This document shows, piece after piece, positions 6,294 through 11,902 of a stretch of 11,902 nt of DNA. The notes under the pieces were generated by a model. That model worked only from the letters and a program-made list of their open reading frames with translations. It had not been told where the DNA came from and did no database searches. Source of the DNA: an uncultured Lysobacteraceae bacterium (lineage in GTDB: Bacteria > Pseudomonadota > Gammaproteobacteria > Xanthomonadales > Rhodanobacteraceae); the NCBI GenBank assembly GCA_946482585.1, contig CAMLSI010000121.1, positions 1 through 11,902 of the forward strand, in the 5' to 3' direction. Within the stretch, counting starts at the first letter, position 1, and the number at the start of each line of letters is the position of its first letter. The translations under genes were made by a program, and so were the position numbers.

Positions 6294-8167
6294 GCGACCG
6301 GTCTCCGCCCGAAGCGCGGCGCCCACTGGCCGAGCTGACCGCGCTGCGCGCTGACCAGCCGCGTTTCGGTGAACGTGTTCAGCGCGACGTGGCGCGCAAG
6401 GAACTGCTCCATGACGGCGCCGAACAGGTACGGACTCGTGCCGGCGAAATGGCTTTCGTCGATCGTGATGTCGATACCGACGCCGCGGCCGAACGTGATC
6501 GGGCCGGCGCCGGGCAGTCGCCGCGTGATCGGCGTGAGCCGGGTCTGCAGCACCGCGTTCGCGTGACGCGCGACCGCCGCGTCGCCGAGCGCGGTGTAGA
6601 GGCTCAGCAGTTCGCGCAACGCGAGCGCGCCCTGTTCCGGGCTCAGGTCGGTCAAGGTCTGGTAGTTGAGGCCGAGATGACTGATGAGGCGCCAGTTGAT
6701 CTCGCCTTCGGGCACGGCCGGTACGGGCCGCGTCGGGCCCTGCAGCACGCGCACGCCGCTGACCGGCACCGAATCGACCGGCACGAGGTCGTGCTGTCCG
6801 CCGACGGCCATGAGCATCGCGAGGTCGCGGTTCGTCACCGTCATTTCGACGCCGAGCTGACGCAAGCCGGATCCGTAAGGCGCCTCGTGCTGATTCACGA
6901 GCGACAGGAACACTTCCGAACCGAGATAGGTCGTGCGCGCGCCGTGGCGCGCCACCGTGCTCGACGCGAGGCGCGGTTCGCGCCGTACCGAGAAATAGGT
7001 GCCGTGATTGCCGCGGTCGCCGACGAGGCTGGAGTAGAACGGCCGGAATTTCGCTTCGATGGCGTTGTCGCGACCGAAACCTTCGACCTGCTCGATGCTG
7101 TAGACCTCGTAGTTCAGCGGATGCGTGCGATCGGGCACGACATGGAGCTCGTAGCGGCTGTCGCCGACCTGGATGCGATCCGAGCGCATCGAGATCAGGT
7201 TGACCGCGGGCGAGCAGAACAGCAGGAAATGCGTCGCATCGACGACGGTCTCGAGTTCACTGACATCCTGATCGAGCAGGATGCTGACCTCGAACCCGTC
7301 CAGCGCCTCGATTCCCTGGAGCGCACTGCGCAGGCCCGTCAGGGCGACGAAGTGATAGCGGCTCGGGAACGCGAAATATTCGTGTAGCAGCCGATAGCCC
7401 TGGAAACCGCGCCCGTTGTAGGGCAGCAGCGACTGCGCGTCGTCGAACCCTTCGGGCTGCACCGCGCCGGCGCCGAGCTGGCGCCATTCCGTCGCGGTCT
7501 TCTTGGTGCGCGCACGCACCGAAACGCCGAGCACGTGACCGCAGAGCAGTTCGTGCAATCGCGACGTGATGTGCGGACTGCCCGCCAGATGCAGCGAAAT
7601 GCGATCCGGCGGCGGGCTCTTGCCGCTCAGCGGCGCGTTGAACTGGAAGTTCAGGCGCAGGCTGGCCTTGACCGGGAGATCCTGGCGCAGCCGGTTCACG
7701 CGCACGTCGGTCGGCACGCCCTCGAAGCGCGCGCTCGCGATGCGCAGCGGCCACAGATCGACGTCGTGCGCGGTACGGAATTCGCACCCGGCCTGGCCTT
7801 CGATCGGGCTCGGCGCGCGCAGCCGCTCGCCGCGCTCGATGCGGAACGAGTCGCCCTGATTGCCGGTCATCTCGCCCGGCGTGAACTGGACGATGCACAT
7901 GGCCGGTGTCGGCGCGAGATAGTTCGGATAGATGACTTCGAGCAGCCGCTGCGAGAAACGCGGGAACTCCGCATCCATCTTGAGCTGCACGCGCGCGGTG
8001 AGAAAGCTGAAGCCTTCGAGCAGCCGCTCGACGTAGGGATCGGCGATCTCGATGTCGCGCATGCCCAGGCGCGCGGCAATCTTCGGATTGTTCGCCGCGA
8101 ACTCGGCGCCGAGTTCGCGCAGGTAGTTGAGTTCGGTGTTGTAGTAGCCGACGAGGCGCGGATCCAT
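6290..8167 (-). CDS. tssF: TssF, T6SS baseplate component
   Basis: This 625-residue protein belongs to the TssF (VasA/ImpG) family, two copies of which pair with TssG in each baseplate wedge. The N-terminus YYNTELNYLRELGAEFA (8-24) and the segment DPYVERLLEGFSFLTARVQL (43-62) with FPRFSQRLLEVIYPNYL (68-84) are classic. The C-terminal signature SPYLFGAVMEQFLARHVALN (578-597) followed by TFTETRL is also intact. Length is typical. The ATG at 8167 comes 4 nt after the tssE stop, with its ribosome-binding site (GATGGG) inside the last tssE codons. The TGA stop overlaps the tssG start. I see no frameshift or truncation. Confidence 0.96.
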   Translation of the reverse strand: MDPRLVGYYNTELNYLRELGAEFAANNPKIAARLGMRDIEIADPYVERLLEGFSFLTARVQLKMDAEFPRFSQRLLEVIYPNYLAPTPAMCIVQFTPGEMTGNQGDSFRIERGERLRAPSPIEGQAGCEFRTAHDVDLWPLRIASARFEGVPTDVRVNRLRQDLPVKASLRLNFQFNAPLSGKSPPPDRISLHLAGSPHITSRLHELLCGHVLGVSVRARTKKTATEWRQLGAGAVQPEGFDDAQSLLPYNGRGFQGYRLLHEYFAFPSRYHFVALTGLRSALQGIEALDGFEVSILLDQDVSELETVVDATHFLLFCSPAVNLISMRSDRIQVGDSRYELHVVPDRTHPLNYEVYSIEQVEGFGRDNAIEAKFRPFYSSLVGDRGNHGTYFSVRREPRLASSTVARHGARTTYLGSEVFLSLVNQHEAPYGSGLRQLGVEMTVTNRDLAMLMAVGGQHDLVPVDSVPVSGVRVLQGPTRPVPAVPEGEINWRLISHLGLNYQTLTDLSPEQGALALRELLSLYTALGDAAVARHANAVLQTRLTPITRRLPGAGPITFGRGVGIDITIDESHFAGTSPYLFGAVMEQFLARHVALNTFTETRLVSAQRGQLGQWAPRFGRRPVA

Positions 8168-8171
8168 GGCG

Positions 8172-8693
8172 CTAACCCATCAGGTCTTCGAGAAGGATCT
8201 GCCCGCTCTCGAGATCGACGCGCGAACGCAGCAGCAGGTCGATCGGATACGGTTCGGACCAGAGCTGGCCGCGGATTTCCATGGTCAGCTGGTTGTGCGT
8301 GCGGTAGCCGTCTTCCGACGGCAGGACTTTCACGACGAGGGATTCGGGCAGCACGCGCGGCTCGAACGTGCGGATCGCGACCTTGATCGCCGCCTGCACT
8401 TCGTCGAGATCGTCGTCGATCAGATGGCGCCCGGACAGTGCCGGCACGCCGAAATTCACGACCGACGTCCGCACCTCGTCGGCGCCGGCGAGATCGGTCT
8501 CGGCTTCGGCATTCGTCGTGTTGAGCAGGAACGAGATGTCGCGCAGCACCGACTGGCGGAACGCAGCCTTCGTCATCGTGCGTTCCTGCAGCGCTTCGTT
8601 GCGGTTGTCCGGATGGTGGTCGGTCAGCCGATCCAGCAGCACCGGCAGGAGCCGGGTCGAACGTGCTCCCTGCAGCGGCTTGGAGCTACTCAT
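8172..8693 (-). CDS. tssE: TssE, gp25-like baseplate protein
   Basis: This 173-residue protein is TssE, homologous to phage T4 gp25, which links the baseplate wedge to the first sheath ring. Visible elements are the N-terminal LLPVLLDRLTD (15-25), the gp25 core SVLRDISFLLNTTNA (48-62), SVVNFGVPALSG (77-88), EVQAAIKVAIRTFEPR (98-113) with the conserved EPR triad at 111-113, and the closing LWSEPYPIDLLLRSRVDLESG (144-164). The ATG at 8693 overlaps the end of tagJ by 8 nt (ATGAGTAG), which implies coupled translation. A longer open frame upstream, to 8762, reads Arg/Ala-rich out-of-frame tagJ sequence and is not part of the protein. Confidence 0.95.
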   Translation of the reverse strand: MSSSKPLQGARSTRLLPVLLDRLTDHHPDNRNEALQERTMTKAAFRQSVLRDISFLLNTTNAEAETDLAGADEVRTSVVNFGVPALSGRHLIDDDLDEVQAAIKVAIRTFEPRVLPESLVVKVLPSEDGYRTHNQLTMEIRGQLWSEPYPIDLLLRSRVDLESGQILLEDLMG

Positions 8694-9516
8694 CGCCGGC
8701 CGCTTCGTCGCCGGCGGCGTCCTCGCCCGCGCGTTCGAGCGAGCGCACGCTGAGGAATGCATGATCGTCGACGTTGCTGACCCAGCTGCGCTGGCCGAGG
8801 CCGGCGTAGGCGTCTTCGCCGATCGGCTGCCACGTCGTCAGCGATGCGAGCACGAGGCGTTCGTCGGCCTGGCCGTAGCTGCGTGGATAACGACTCGGCA
8901 CGAGCACGACGTGCTGGCCGCCGTTGCGCAGGGTGAGCCGGCCCGGCAGCCAGACCAGGTCGCGCAGATCGCTCGGCGCTTCGAATTCGAGTTTCTGGAT
9001 GTGATCGAACGGCAGCCAGTAGTACTGGCCTTTCAGGATGATTTCGCAGACCGGGCCGAGACGCGAATCGGCGTCGGCGAGCCATTCGACCGGCGTGCCG
9101 TCGAGCACGAACGGCGTCGCGGGCGCAGCGTCGAACGCCTGCTGCATGAGTTCGTCGGCGAGCGCATCGTCCTTGCCGCGGCTCGCGAGGGACTGGGTCA
9201 GGGTCGCGAACCAGGGTTCGGGTTCGCCGATCGTCTGCGGCGGCAGTTCGCCGGCAAACACTTTTTCGCGCTGCAGTTCGCAGCGGATCGCTTCGCGGTA
9301 CATCTGCGCCATCGGAATCGCCGAGGCGGCAAGCGTGGCAGCGGTCTGCAACTGCGCGACCGCGCGCGTCCAGTTGCCGGTGAGCATGCTGAGCTGGGCG
9401 AGATGCACGCGCAGCGGCAGGCTGTCCGGTTGAGTGCGGATCTTGGCGACGAGATCGGCCTGCTGTTCGGCCAGGGTCTGGTCGCGGCGCATCGTGGCAG
9501 ACAAGGTGGCGTCCAT
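8686..9516 (-). CDS. tagJ: TagJ/ImpE (SciE-type) T6SS sheath accessory protein
   Basis: This 276-residue protein is a TagJ/ImpE family member, called HsiE1 in P. aeruginosa HSI-I. HsiE1 is known to bind the N-terminal region of the TssB sheath protein and to be linked with ClpV, so a role in sheath handling is likely. The N-terminal half is helical and TPR-like (about 15-85: LPLRVHLAQLSMLTGNW, RAVAQLQ). The C-terminal half has the family core ADSRLGPVCEIILKGQYYWL (148-167) followed by PFDHI, then DLVWLPGRLTLRNGGQHVVL (186-205) and VPSRYP. The tail ends in an acidic duplication, AAGDEAAGDE. The start is uncertain. ATG 9516 was chosen, but a TTG two codons upstream (9522) sits 5 nt from AGGA and is better spaced than the ATG (11 nt). 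The gene is 154 nt after hcp and overlaps tssE. Confidence 0.93.
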   Translation of the reverse strand: MDATLSATMRRDQTLAEQQADLVAKIRTQPDSLPLRVHLAQLSMLTGNWTRAVAQLQTAATLAASAIPMAQMYREAIRCELQREKVFAGELPPQTIGEPEPWFATLTQSLASRGKDDALADELMQQAFDAAPATPFVLDGTPVEWLADADSRLGPVCEIILKGQYYWLPFDHIQKLEFEAPSDLRDLVWLPGRLTLRNGGQHVVLVPSRYPRSYGQADERLVLASLTTWQPIGEDAYAGLGQRSWVSNVDDHAFLSVRSLERAGEDAAGDEAAGDE

Positions 9517-9555
9517 GCGCAACGGTTTCCTGCAGGTTCACGGCAAATATGCCAG

Positions 9556-9623
9556 TGGCGGAGTGCGGCTGTCGCCGTCTCCACGCCGGTGACGGAGAGC
9601 GGCTTTCGCCGTCTCCGCACCGG
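9556..9623 (-). repeat. Two tandem 34-bp repeats, each a tetraloop hairpin, downstream of hcp
   Basis: Two adjacent 34-nt units (9590-9623 and 9556-9589, minus strand) start with CCGG and match at 29 of 34 positions by my count. Each folds into a hairpin with inner stem CGGC/GCCG. The first loop is GAAA (a GNRA tetraloop) and the second is GACA. The outer stems are GCGGAG/CTCCGT (9592-9618) and GTGGAG/CTCCGC (9558-9584). Changes between copies keep the pairing, swapping Watson-Crick and G-U pairs. Neither hairpin is followed by a T tract, so simple termination is unlikely. Stabilising the 3' end of hcp mRNA or an RNase processing site between hcp and tagJ is a better guess. Confidence 0.75.
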
Positions 9624-9635
9624 GAACGGACAAGT

Positions 9636-9661
9636 CGACGCCGGCGATGAAGCTGGCGTCG
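9636..9661 (-). other. Stem-loop just after the hcp stop codon
   Basis: The minus strand contains CGACGCC, a 12-nt loop, then GGCGTCG: a perfect 7-bp stem. It begins about 10 nt after the hcp TAA. It is GC-rich but has no T tract. With the two tandem hairpins it makes a row of three structures in the 154-nt hcp-tagJ gap. No open reading frame of note lies in this gap. Confidence 0.5.
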
Positions 9662-9670
9662 CTGAGTTGC

Positions 9671-10222
9671 TTAGGCCGCCTTGTTCTGCTTGACGTCCCA
9701 GGCGCCCGTGGTGGCTGCGCCCAGCGAACCGTCGGCGTTCTGTTCCTTCACCTCGACCTTGATCTTGGCGTAGGACAGGCCGACTTCTTCGATCACGCGC
9801 GGGCTGTTGGTCGCACCGACCGGACGCACGTGCGTGATCAGTACGTCGTTCAGCGTCACGGTCATGTACTGCTGAGCACCGTCACCGACCTTGCTGCAGG
9901 CCAGCACGACTTCCGTGACGTGCTTGCCGCTGGCGCAGTACTTCATGAGGTTCGCGGTCGCCTTGTCCACATAGTGCGTGAACACGAATTCGCTGAAATT
10001 GGCCTTGCCGACGCCGCCGCCGCCGCCCGTGTGGGTGGAGGACGACTGGCTCACGGCGTAGCCCCAGCTCAGCACGTCGATTTCGCCGCTATGCTTGGAG
10101 TCCTTCGATTCGCCGCTGATGCCGGCGATCTTGAGGTGGAAGTCCTGCTGCGAGTCTTTGGGGGCCGTGTCGACCGACAGCTGCGGAGACGCGAGGAGGT
10201 TGCCCATTCCGAGAGATGCCAT
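9671..10222 (-). CDS. hcp: Hcp/TssD, T6SS inner-tube protein
   Basis: This 183-residue protein is Hcp, whose stacked hexameric rings form the tube expelled by sheath contraction and which can carry small effectors in its lumen. The family core starts at DFHLKIAGISGESKDSKH (27-44), then GEIDVLSWGYAVSQ (46-59), the glycine loop GGGGGVGKANFSEFVFTHYV (66-85) followed by DKATANLMKY, and QYMTVTLNDVLIT (118-130). About 26 residues precede the core, whereas P. aeruginosa Hcp1 (162 aa) begins directly with it. The ATG at 10222 has a strong TTAAGGA site 8 nt upstream, so the longer N-terminus is probably real. Codons look more like those of a highly expressed gene, with GCC and AGC preferred over the GCG and TCG common in its neighbours. 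Unlike the rest of the operon, hcp is flanked by noncoding gaps of about 100 and 150 nt with stem-loops. Confidence 0.96.
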   Translation of the reverse strand: MASLGMGNLLASPQLSVDTAPKDSQQDFHLKIAGISGESKDSKHSGEIDVLSWGYAVSQSSSTHTGGGGGVGKANFSEFVFTHYVDKATANLMKYCASGKHVTEVVLACSKVGDGAQQYMTVTLNDVLITHVRPVGATNSPRVIEEVGLSYAKIKVEVKEQNADGSLGAATTGAWDVKQNKAA

Positions 10223-10230
10223 ACGTTTAG

Positions 10231-10237
10231 TCCTTAA
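10231..10237 (-). promoter_or_regulatory. Strong ribosome-binding site of hcp
   Basis: The minus strand reads TTAAGGA, 8 nt before the hcp ATG at 10222. It is among the best Shine-Dalgarno matches in the window and supports the extended N-terminus of Hcp. Confidence 0.7.
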
Positions 10238-10248
10238 CTTCGATGGAT

Positions 10249-10285
10249 AAAAAGAACCGGCCTTTACACCAGGGGGAGCCGATTC
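10249..10285 (-). terminator. Terminator-like stem-loop with T tract in the hcp leader
   Basis: On the minus strand GAATCGGC pairs with GCCGGTTC (8 bp, one G-U) around a 16-nt loop, and TTTTT follows directly. This has the form of a rho-independent terminator or attenuator. It lies between tssC and hcp, 27 nt before the hcp start. It would reduce read-through from tssBC unless overcome, or it could protect the 5' end of a processed hcp transcript. The large loop makes it weaker than a canonical terminator. Confidence 0.5.
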
Positions 10286-10291
10286 AGTCCT

Positions 10292-10320
10292 GCCGAGCGT
10301 TGGTATAGGCCTCGCTCAGC
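10292..10320 (-). other. Stem-loop directly after the tssC stop codon
   Basis: On the minus strand GCTGAGCG pairs with CGCTCGGC (8 bp with one T-G pair) around a 13-nt loop. It begins 2 nt after the tssC stop. It has no T tract of its own but sits just upstream of the terminator-like structure at 10249-10285. The two fill most of the 100-nt gap between tssC and hcp. I see no clear sigma-70 or sigma-54 promoter in the gap. Confidence 0.45.
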
Positions 10321-10322
10321 CC

Positions 10323-11819
10323 TCACTGCCCGCCGGATTTGACGGACGGAAGCTTGGAAACCAGGCGCAGCGACACGGTCAGCCCTTCGAGCTGATAGTG
10401 CGGCCGCAGGAAGAACTTTGAGGTATAGAAGCCGGGATTGCCTTCCACCTCCTGCACCTGGACCTCGGCGGCAGCCAGCGGCTTGCTCGCCTTGGTCTCC
10501 TGCGAAGAATTGGCCGGATCACCGTCCACGTAGTTCATGATCCAGTCGTTGAGCCAGCGCTCCATGTCGTCGCGCTCCATGAACGAGCCGATCTTGTCGC
10601 GCACGATGCATTTCAGGTAATGCGCGAAGCGGCAGCACGCGAACAGGTACGGCAGGCGCGCAGCGAGATTCGCATTCGCGGTTGCATCCGGATCGTAGTA
10701 CTCGGCCGGCTTCTGCAGCGACTGCGCGCCGATGAACGCGGCGATATCGGTGTTCTTGCGGTGGATCAGCGGCATGAAACCGTTTTTTGCGAGTTCGGCT
10801 TCGCGGCGGTCGGAGATTGCGATTTCGGTCGGACACTTCATGTCGACGCCGCCGTCGTCCGACGGGAACGTATGCGTCGGCAGGCCTTCGACCGCACCGC
10901 CGGATTCGACGCCGCGGATCGACGTGCACCAGCCGTAGTACTTGAACGAGCGGTTGATGTTCACGGCCATCGCATAGGCCGAATTGGCCCAGCAATAGGC
11001 GCTGTGGTTCGCGCCGTCGGTCGATTCCTCGAAATCGAATTCGTCGATCGGGTTCGTGCGCACGCCATAGGGCAGACGCGCGAGGAAGCGCGGCATCGCC
11101 AGACCGAGGTAGCGCGAGTCTTCCGAATTGCGCAGGCTGCGCCAGGCGACGTATTCGGTGTTCTCGAAGATCTTGGTCAGGTCGCGCGGATTCGAGAGCT
11201 CCTGCCAGGTTTCCATCTGCATGGTCGTGGGCGCCGCGCCCGCGATGAACGGGCAGTGCGACGCGGCCGCGATCTTCGACATTTCCGTCAGCAGTTCCAC
11301 GTCCGGCGGCGAATGATCGAAGTGATAGTCGCCGACGATGCAGCCGTAGGGCACGCCGCCGAGCTGGTCGTATTCCGCTTCATAAATTTTCTTGAAGATG
11401 GGACTTTGATCCCAGCCTATGCCCTTGTGGCGACGCAAGGTGCGATGCAGGTCGCGCTTGGAGATGGGCAGGAACTTGATCTTGAGCATCTCGTCGACTT
11501 CGGTGTTGTTGACGAGATAGTGCAGACCGCGCCAGGCGCTCTCGAGCTGCTGGAAGTCGGCGTGATGGATGATCGCGTTGATCTGCTCGGACAGCTTGCG
11601 GTCGATCTCGGCGATGATCGCTTCGATCGCCTTGTACGAGTCGTGGCCGATCGTGACCGTGTTCGACAGCGCCTGCTCGGCGAGCGTGCGCACGGCGATC
11701 TGCACGGCCTCCTTGGCTTCGTCGGTCTTGGGCTTGAACTCTTTCTGCAGCAGCGAGGCGAAATCGCCGGCTTCGGCGAAAGCAGTCTGCTTTTCCTGGA
11801 GAGCTTGATTCTGCGCCAT
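10323..11819 (-). CDS. tssC: TssC, large T6SS sheath subunit
   Basis: This 498-residue protein is TssC (VipB/ImpD family), which joins TssB to form the contractile sheath around the Hcp tube. The N-terminus contains FASLLQKEFKPKT (20-32), in the helix region that is the ClpV contact site in some systems. Family blocks follow: LESAWRGLHYLVNNTEVDEM (92-111), FIAGAAPTTM (191-200), RSLRNSEDSRYLGLAMPRFL (227-246), PTEIAISDRREAELAKNGFM (330-349) and PLIHRKNTDIAAFIGAQSLQ (350-369). The C-terminus LEGLTVSLRLVSKLPS matches the usual handshake-strand end of TssC. Length is normal and the frame is intact. The ATG at 11819 is 26 nt after the tssB stop, with GGGGA about 8 nt upstream. TssB and TssC are expected to be translated in equal amounts. 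Confidence 0.97.
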   Translation of the reverse strand: MAQNQALQEKQTAFAEAGDFASLLQKEFKPKTDEAKEAVQIAVRTLAEQALSNTVTIGHDSYKAIEAIIAEIDRKLSEQINAIIHHADFQQLESAWRGLHYLVNNTEVDEMLKIKFLPISKRDLHRTLRRHKGIGWDQSPIFKKIYEAEYDQLGGVPYGCIVGDYHFDHSPPDVELLTEMSKIAAASHCPFIAGAAPTTMQMETWQELSNPRDLTKIFENTEYVAWRSLRNSEDSRYLGLAMPRFLARLPYGVRTNPIDEFDFEESTDGANHSAYCWANSAYAMAVNINRSFKYYGWCTSIRGVESGGAVEGLPTHTFPSDDGGVDMKCPTEIAISDRREAELAKNGFMPLIHRKNTDIAAFIGAQSLQKPAEYYDPDATANANLAARLPYLFACCRFAHYLKCIVRDKIGSFMERDDMERWLNDWIMNYVDGDPANSSQETKASKPLAAAEVQVQEVEGNPGFYTSKFFLRPHYQLEGLTVSLRLVSKLPSVKSGGQ

Positions 11820-11845
11820 GAGTGGATTCCCCGTGGTCTGTGCGC

Positions 11846-11902
11846 TCAGCCGGCGCTGTTGTCGGTGTCGGCCTTCGGCGCCTGCGGCGCGGCCGCGAGC
11901 GA
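11846..11902 (-). CDS. tssB: TssB, small T6SS sheath subunit, C-terminus only (starts outside window)
   Basis: Only the last 18 codons are visible, reading SLAAAPQAPKADTDNSAG before a TGA stop. This is the low-complexity Ala/Pro/Asp-rich tail that many TssB (VipA/ImpC-partner) proteins carry. There is no domain sequence to confirm the family. The call comes from position, 26 nt upstream of tssC on the same strand, where tssB is almost always found in T6SS loci. TssB binds TssC to form the sheath, and in TagJ-containing systems its N-terminal region is the TagJ contact. Confidence 0.75.
   Translation of the reverse strand, partial: SLAAAPQAPKADTDNSAG

Noticed and set aside
5436..8753. Plus-strand open frames of about 195-332 residues opposite tssG, tssF and tssE
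   Set aside because: They mirror the codon structure of the minus-strand genes, are Arg-rich, lack recognisable domains, and do not form a consistent gene set with ribosome-binding sites.
10223..10322. Possible sigma-54 or sigma-70 promoter before hcp
   Set aside because: I found no GG-N10-GC arrangement of sigma-54 type and no paired -35/-10 with correct spacing. AT-rich pieces such as TATACC or TGTAAA stand alone.
1..11902. CRISPR array, tRNA/rRNA, insertion sequence or integration site
   Set aside because: No regularly spaced repeats, no RNA gene structures and no transposase or terminal inverted repeats were seen. Almost all bases are accounted for by T6SS genes and short gaps.

Overview
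The window is a segment of a type VI secretion system (T6SS) locus. Every convincing gene lies on the minus strand, so transcription runs from high to low coordinates. The DNA is GC-rich with strong G/C preference at third codon positions. Together with the protein families this suggests a beta- or gammaproteobacterium, for example of burkholderial or xanthomonad type. The sequence alone does not settle the genus.

In transcription order the window holds: the 3' end of tssB (sheath), tssC (sheath), hcp/tssD (inner tube), tagJ/impE (sheath accessory), tssE, tssF and tssG (baseplate), an unrecognised exported protein, tssH/clpV (sheath-recycling ATPase), a predicted peptidoglycan-hydrolase effector, a lipoprotein that is its likely immunity protein, and the first codons of vgrG/tssI (spike). 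The order tssB-tssC-hcp-tagJ-tssE-tssF-tssG-clpV-vgrG is that of Pseudomonas aeruginosa HSI-I. Two insertions break this backbone: the exported 355-residue protein between tssG and clpV, and the effector/immunity pair between clpV and vgrG. The remaining core genes (tssA, tssJ, tssK, tssL, tssM) are not here and presumably lie outside the window.

Spacing is tight almost throughout. tssF/tssG overlap in ATGA, tagJ/tssE overlap by 8 nt, and effector/immunity overlap by 20 nt, which indicates one operon with translational coupling. The exceptions flank hcp. About 100 bp upstream of it contains two stem-loops, the second followed by five T residues like an intrinsic terminator or attenuator. About 150 bp downstream contains a stem-loop and then two tandem 34-bp repeats, each able to fold into a tetraloop hairpin. 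These probably set hcp mRNA level independently of its neighbours.

Together the genes encode a contractile injection machine. TssB/TssC form the sheath around an Hcp tube, TssE/F/G join it to the baseplate, TagJ and ClpV serve the sheath and its recycling, and VgrG tips the tube. The CHAP/NlpC-P60-like enzyme is a likely payload, and the lipoprotein is placed to protect the producer's own periplasm. The most novel items are the exported protein with a KDAA/SEAA-repeat tail, the effector/immunity pair, and the RNA structures around hcp.
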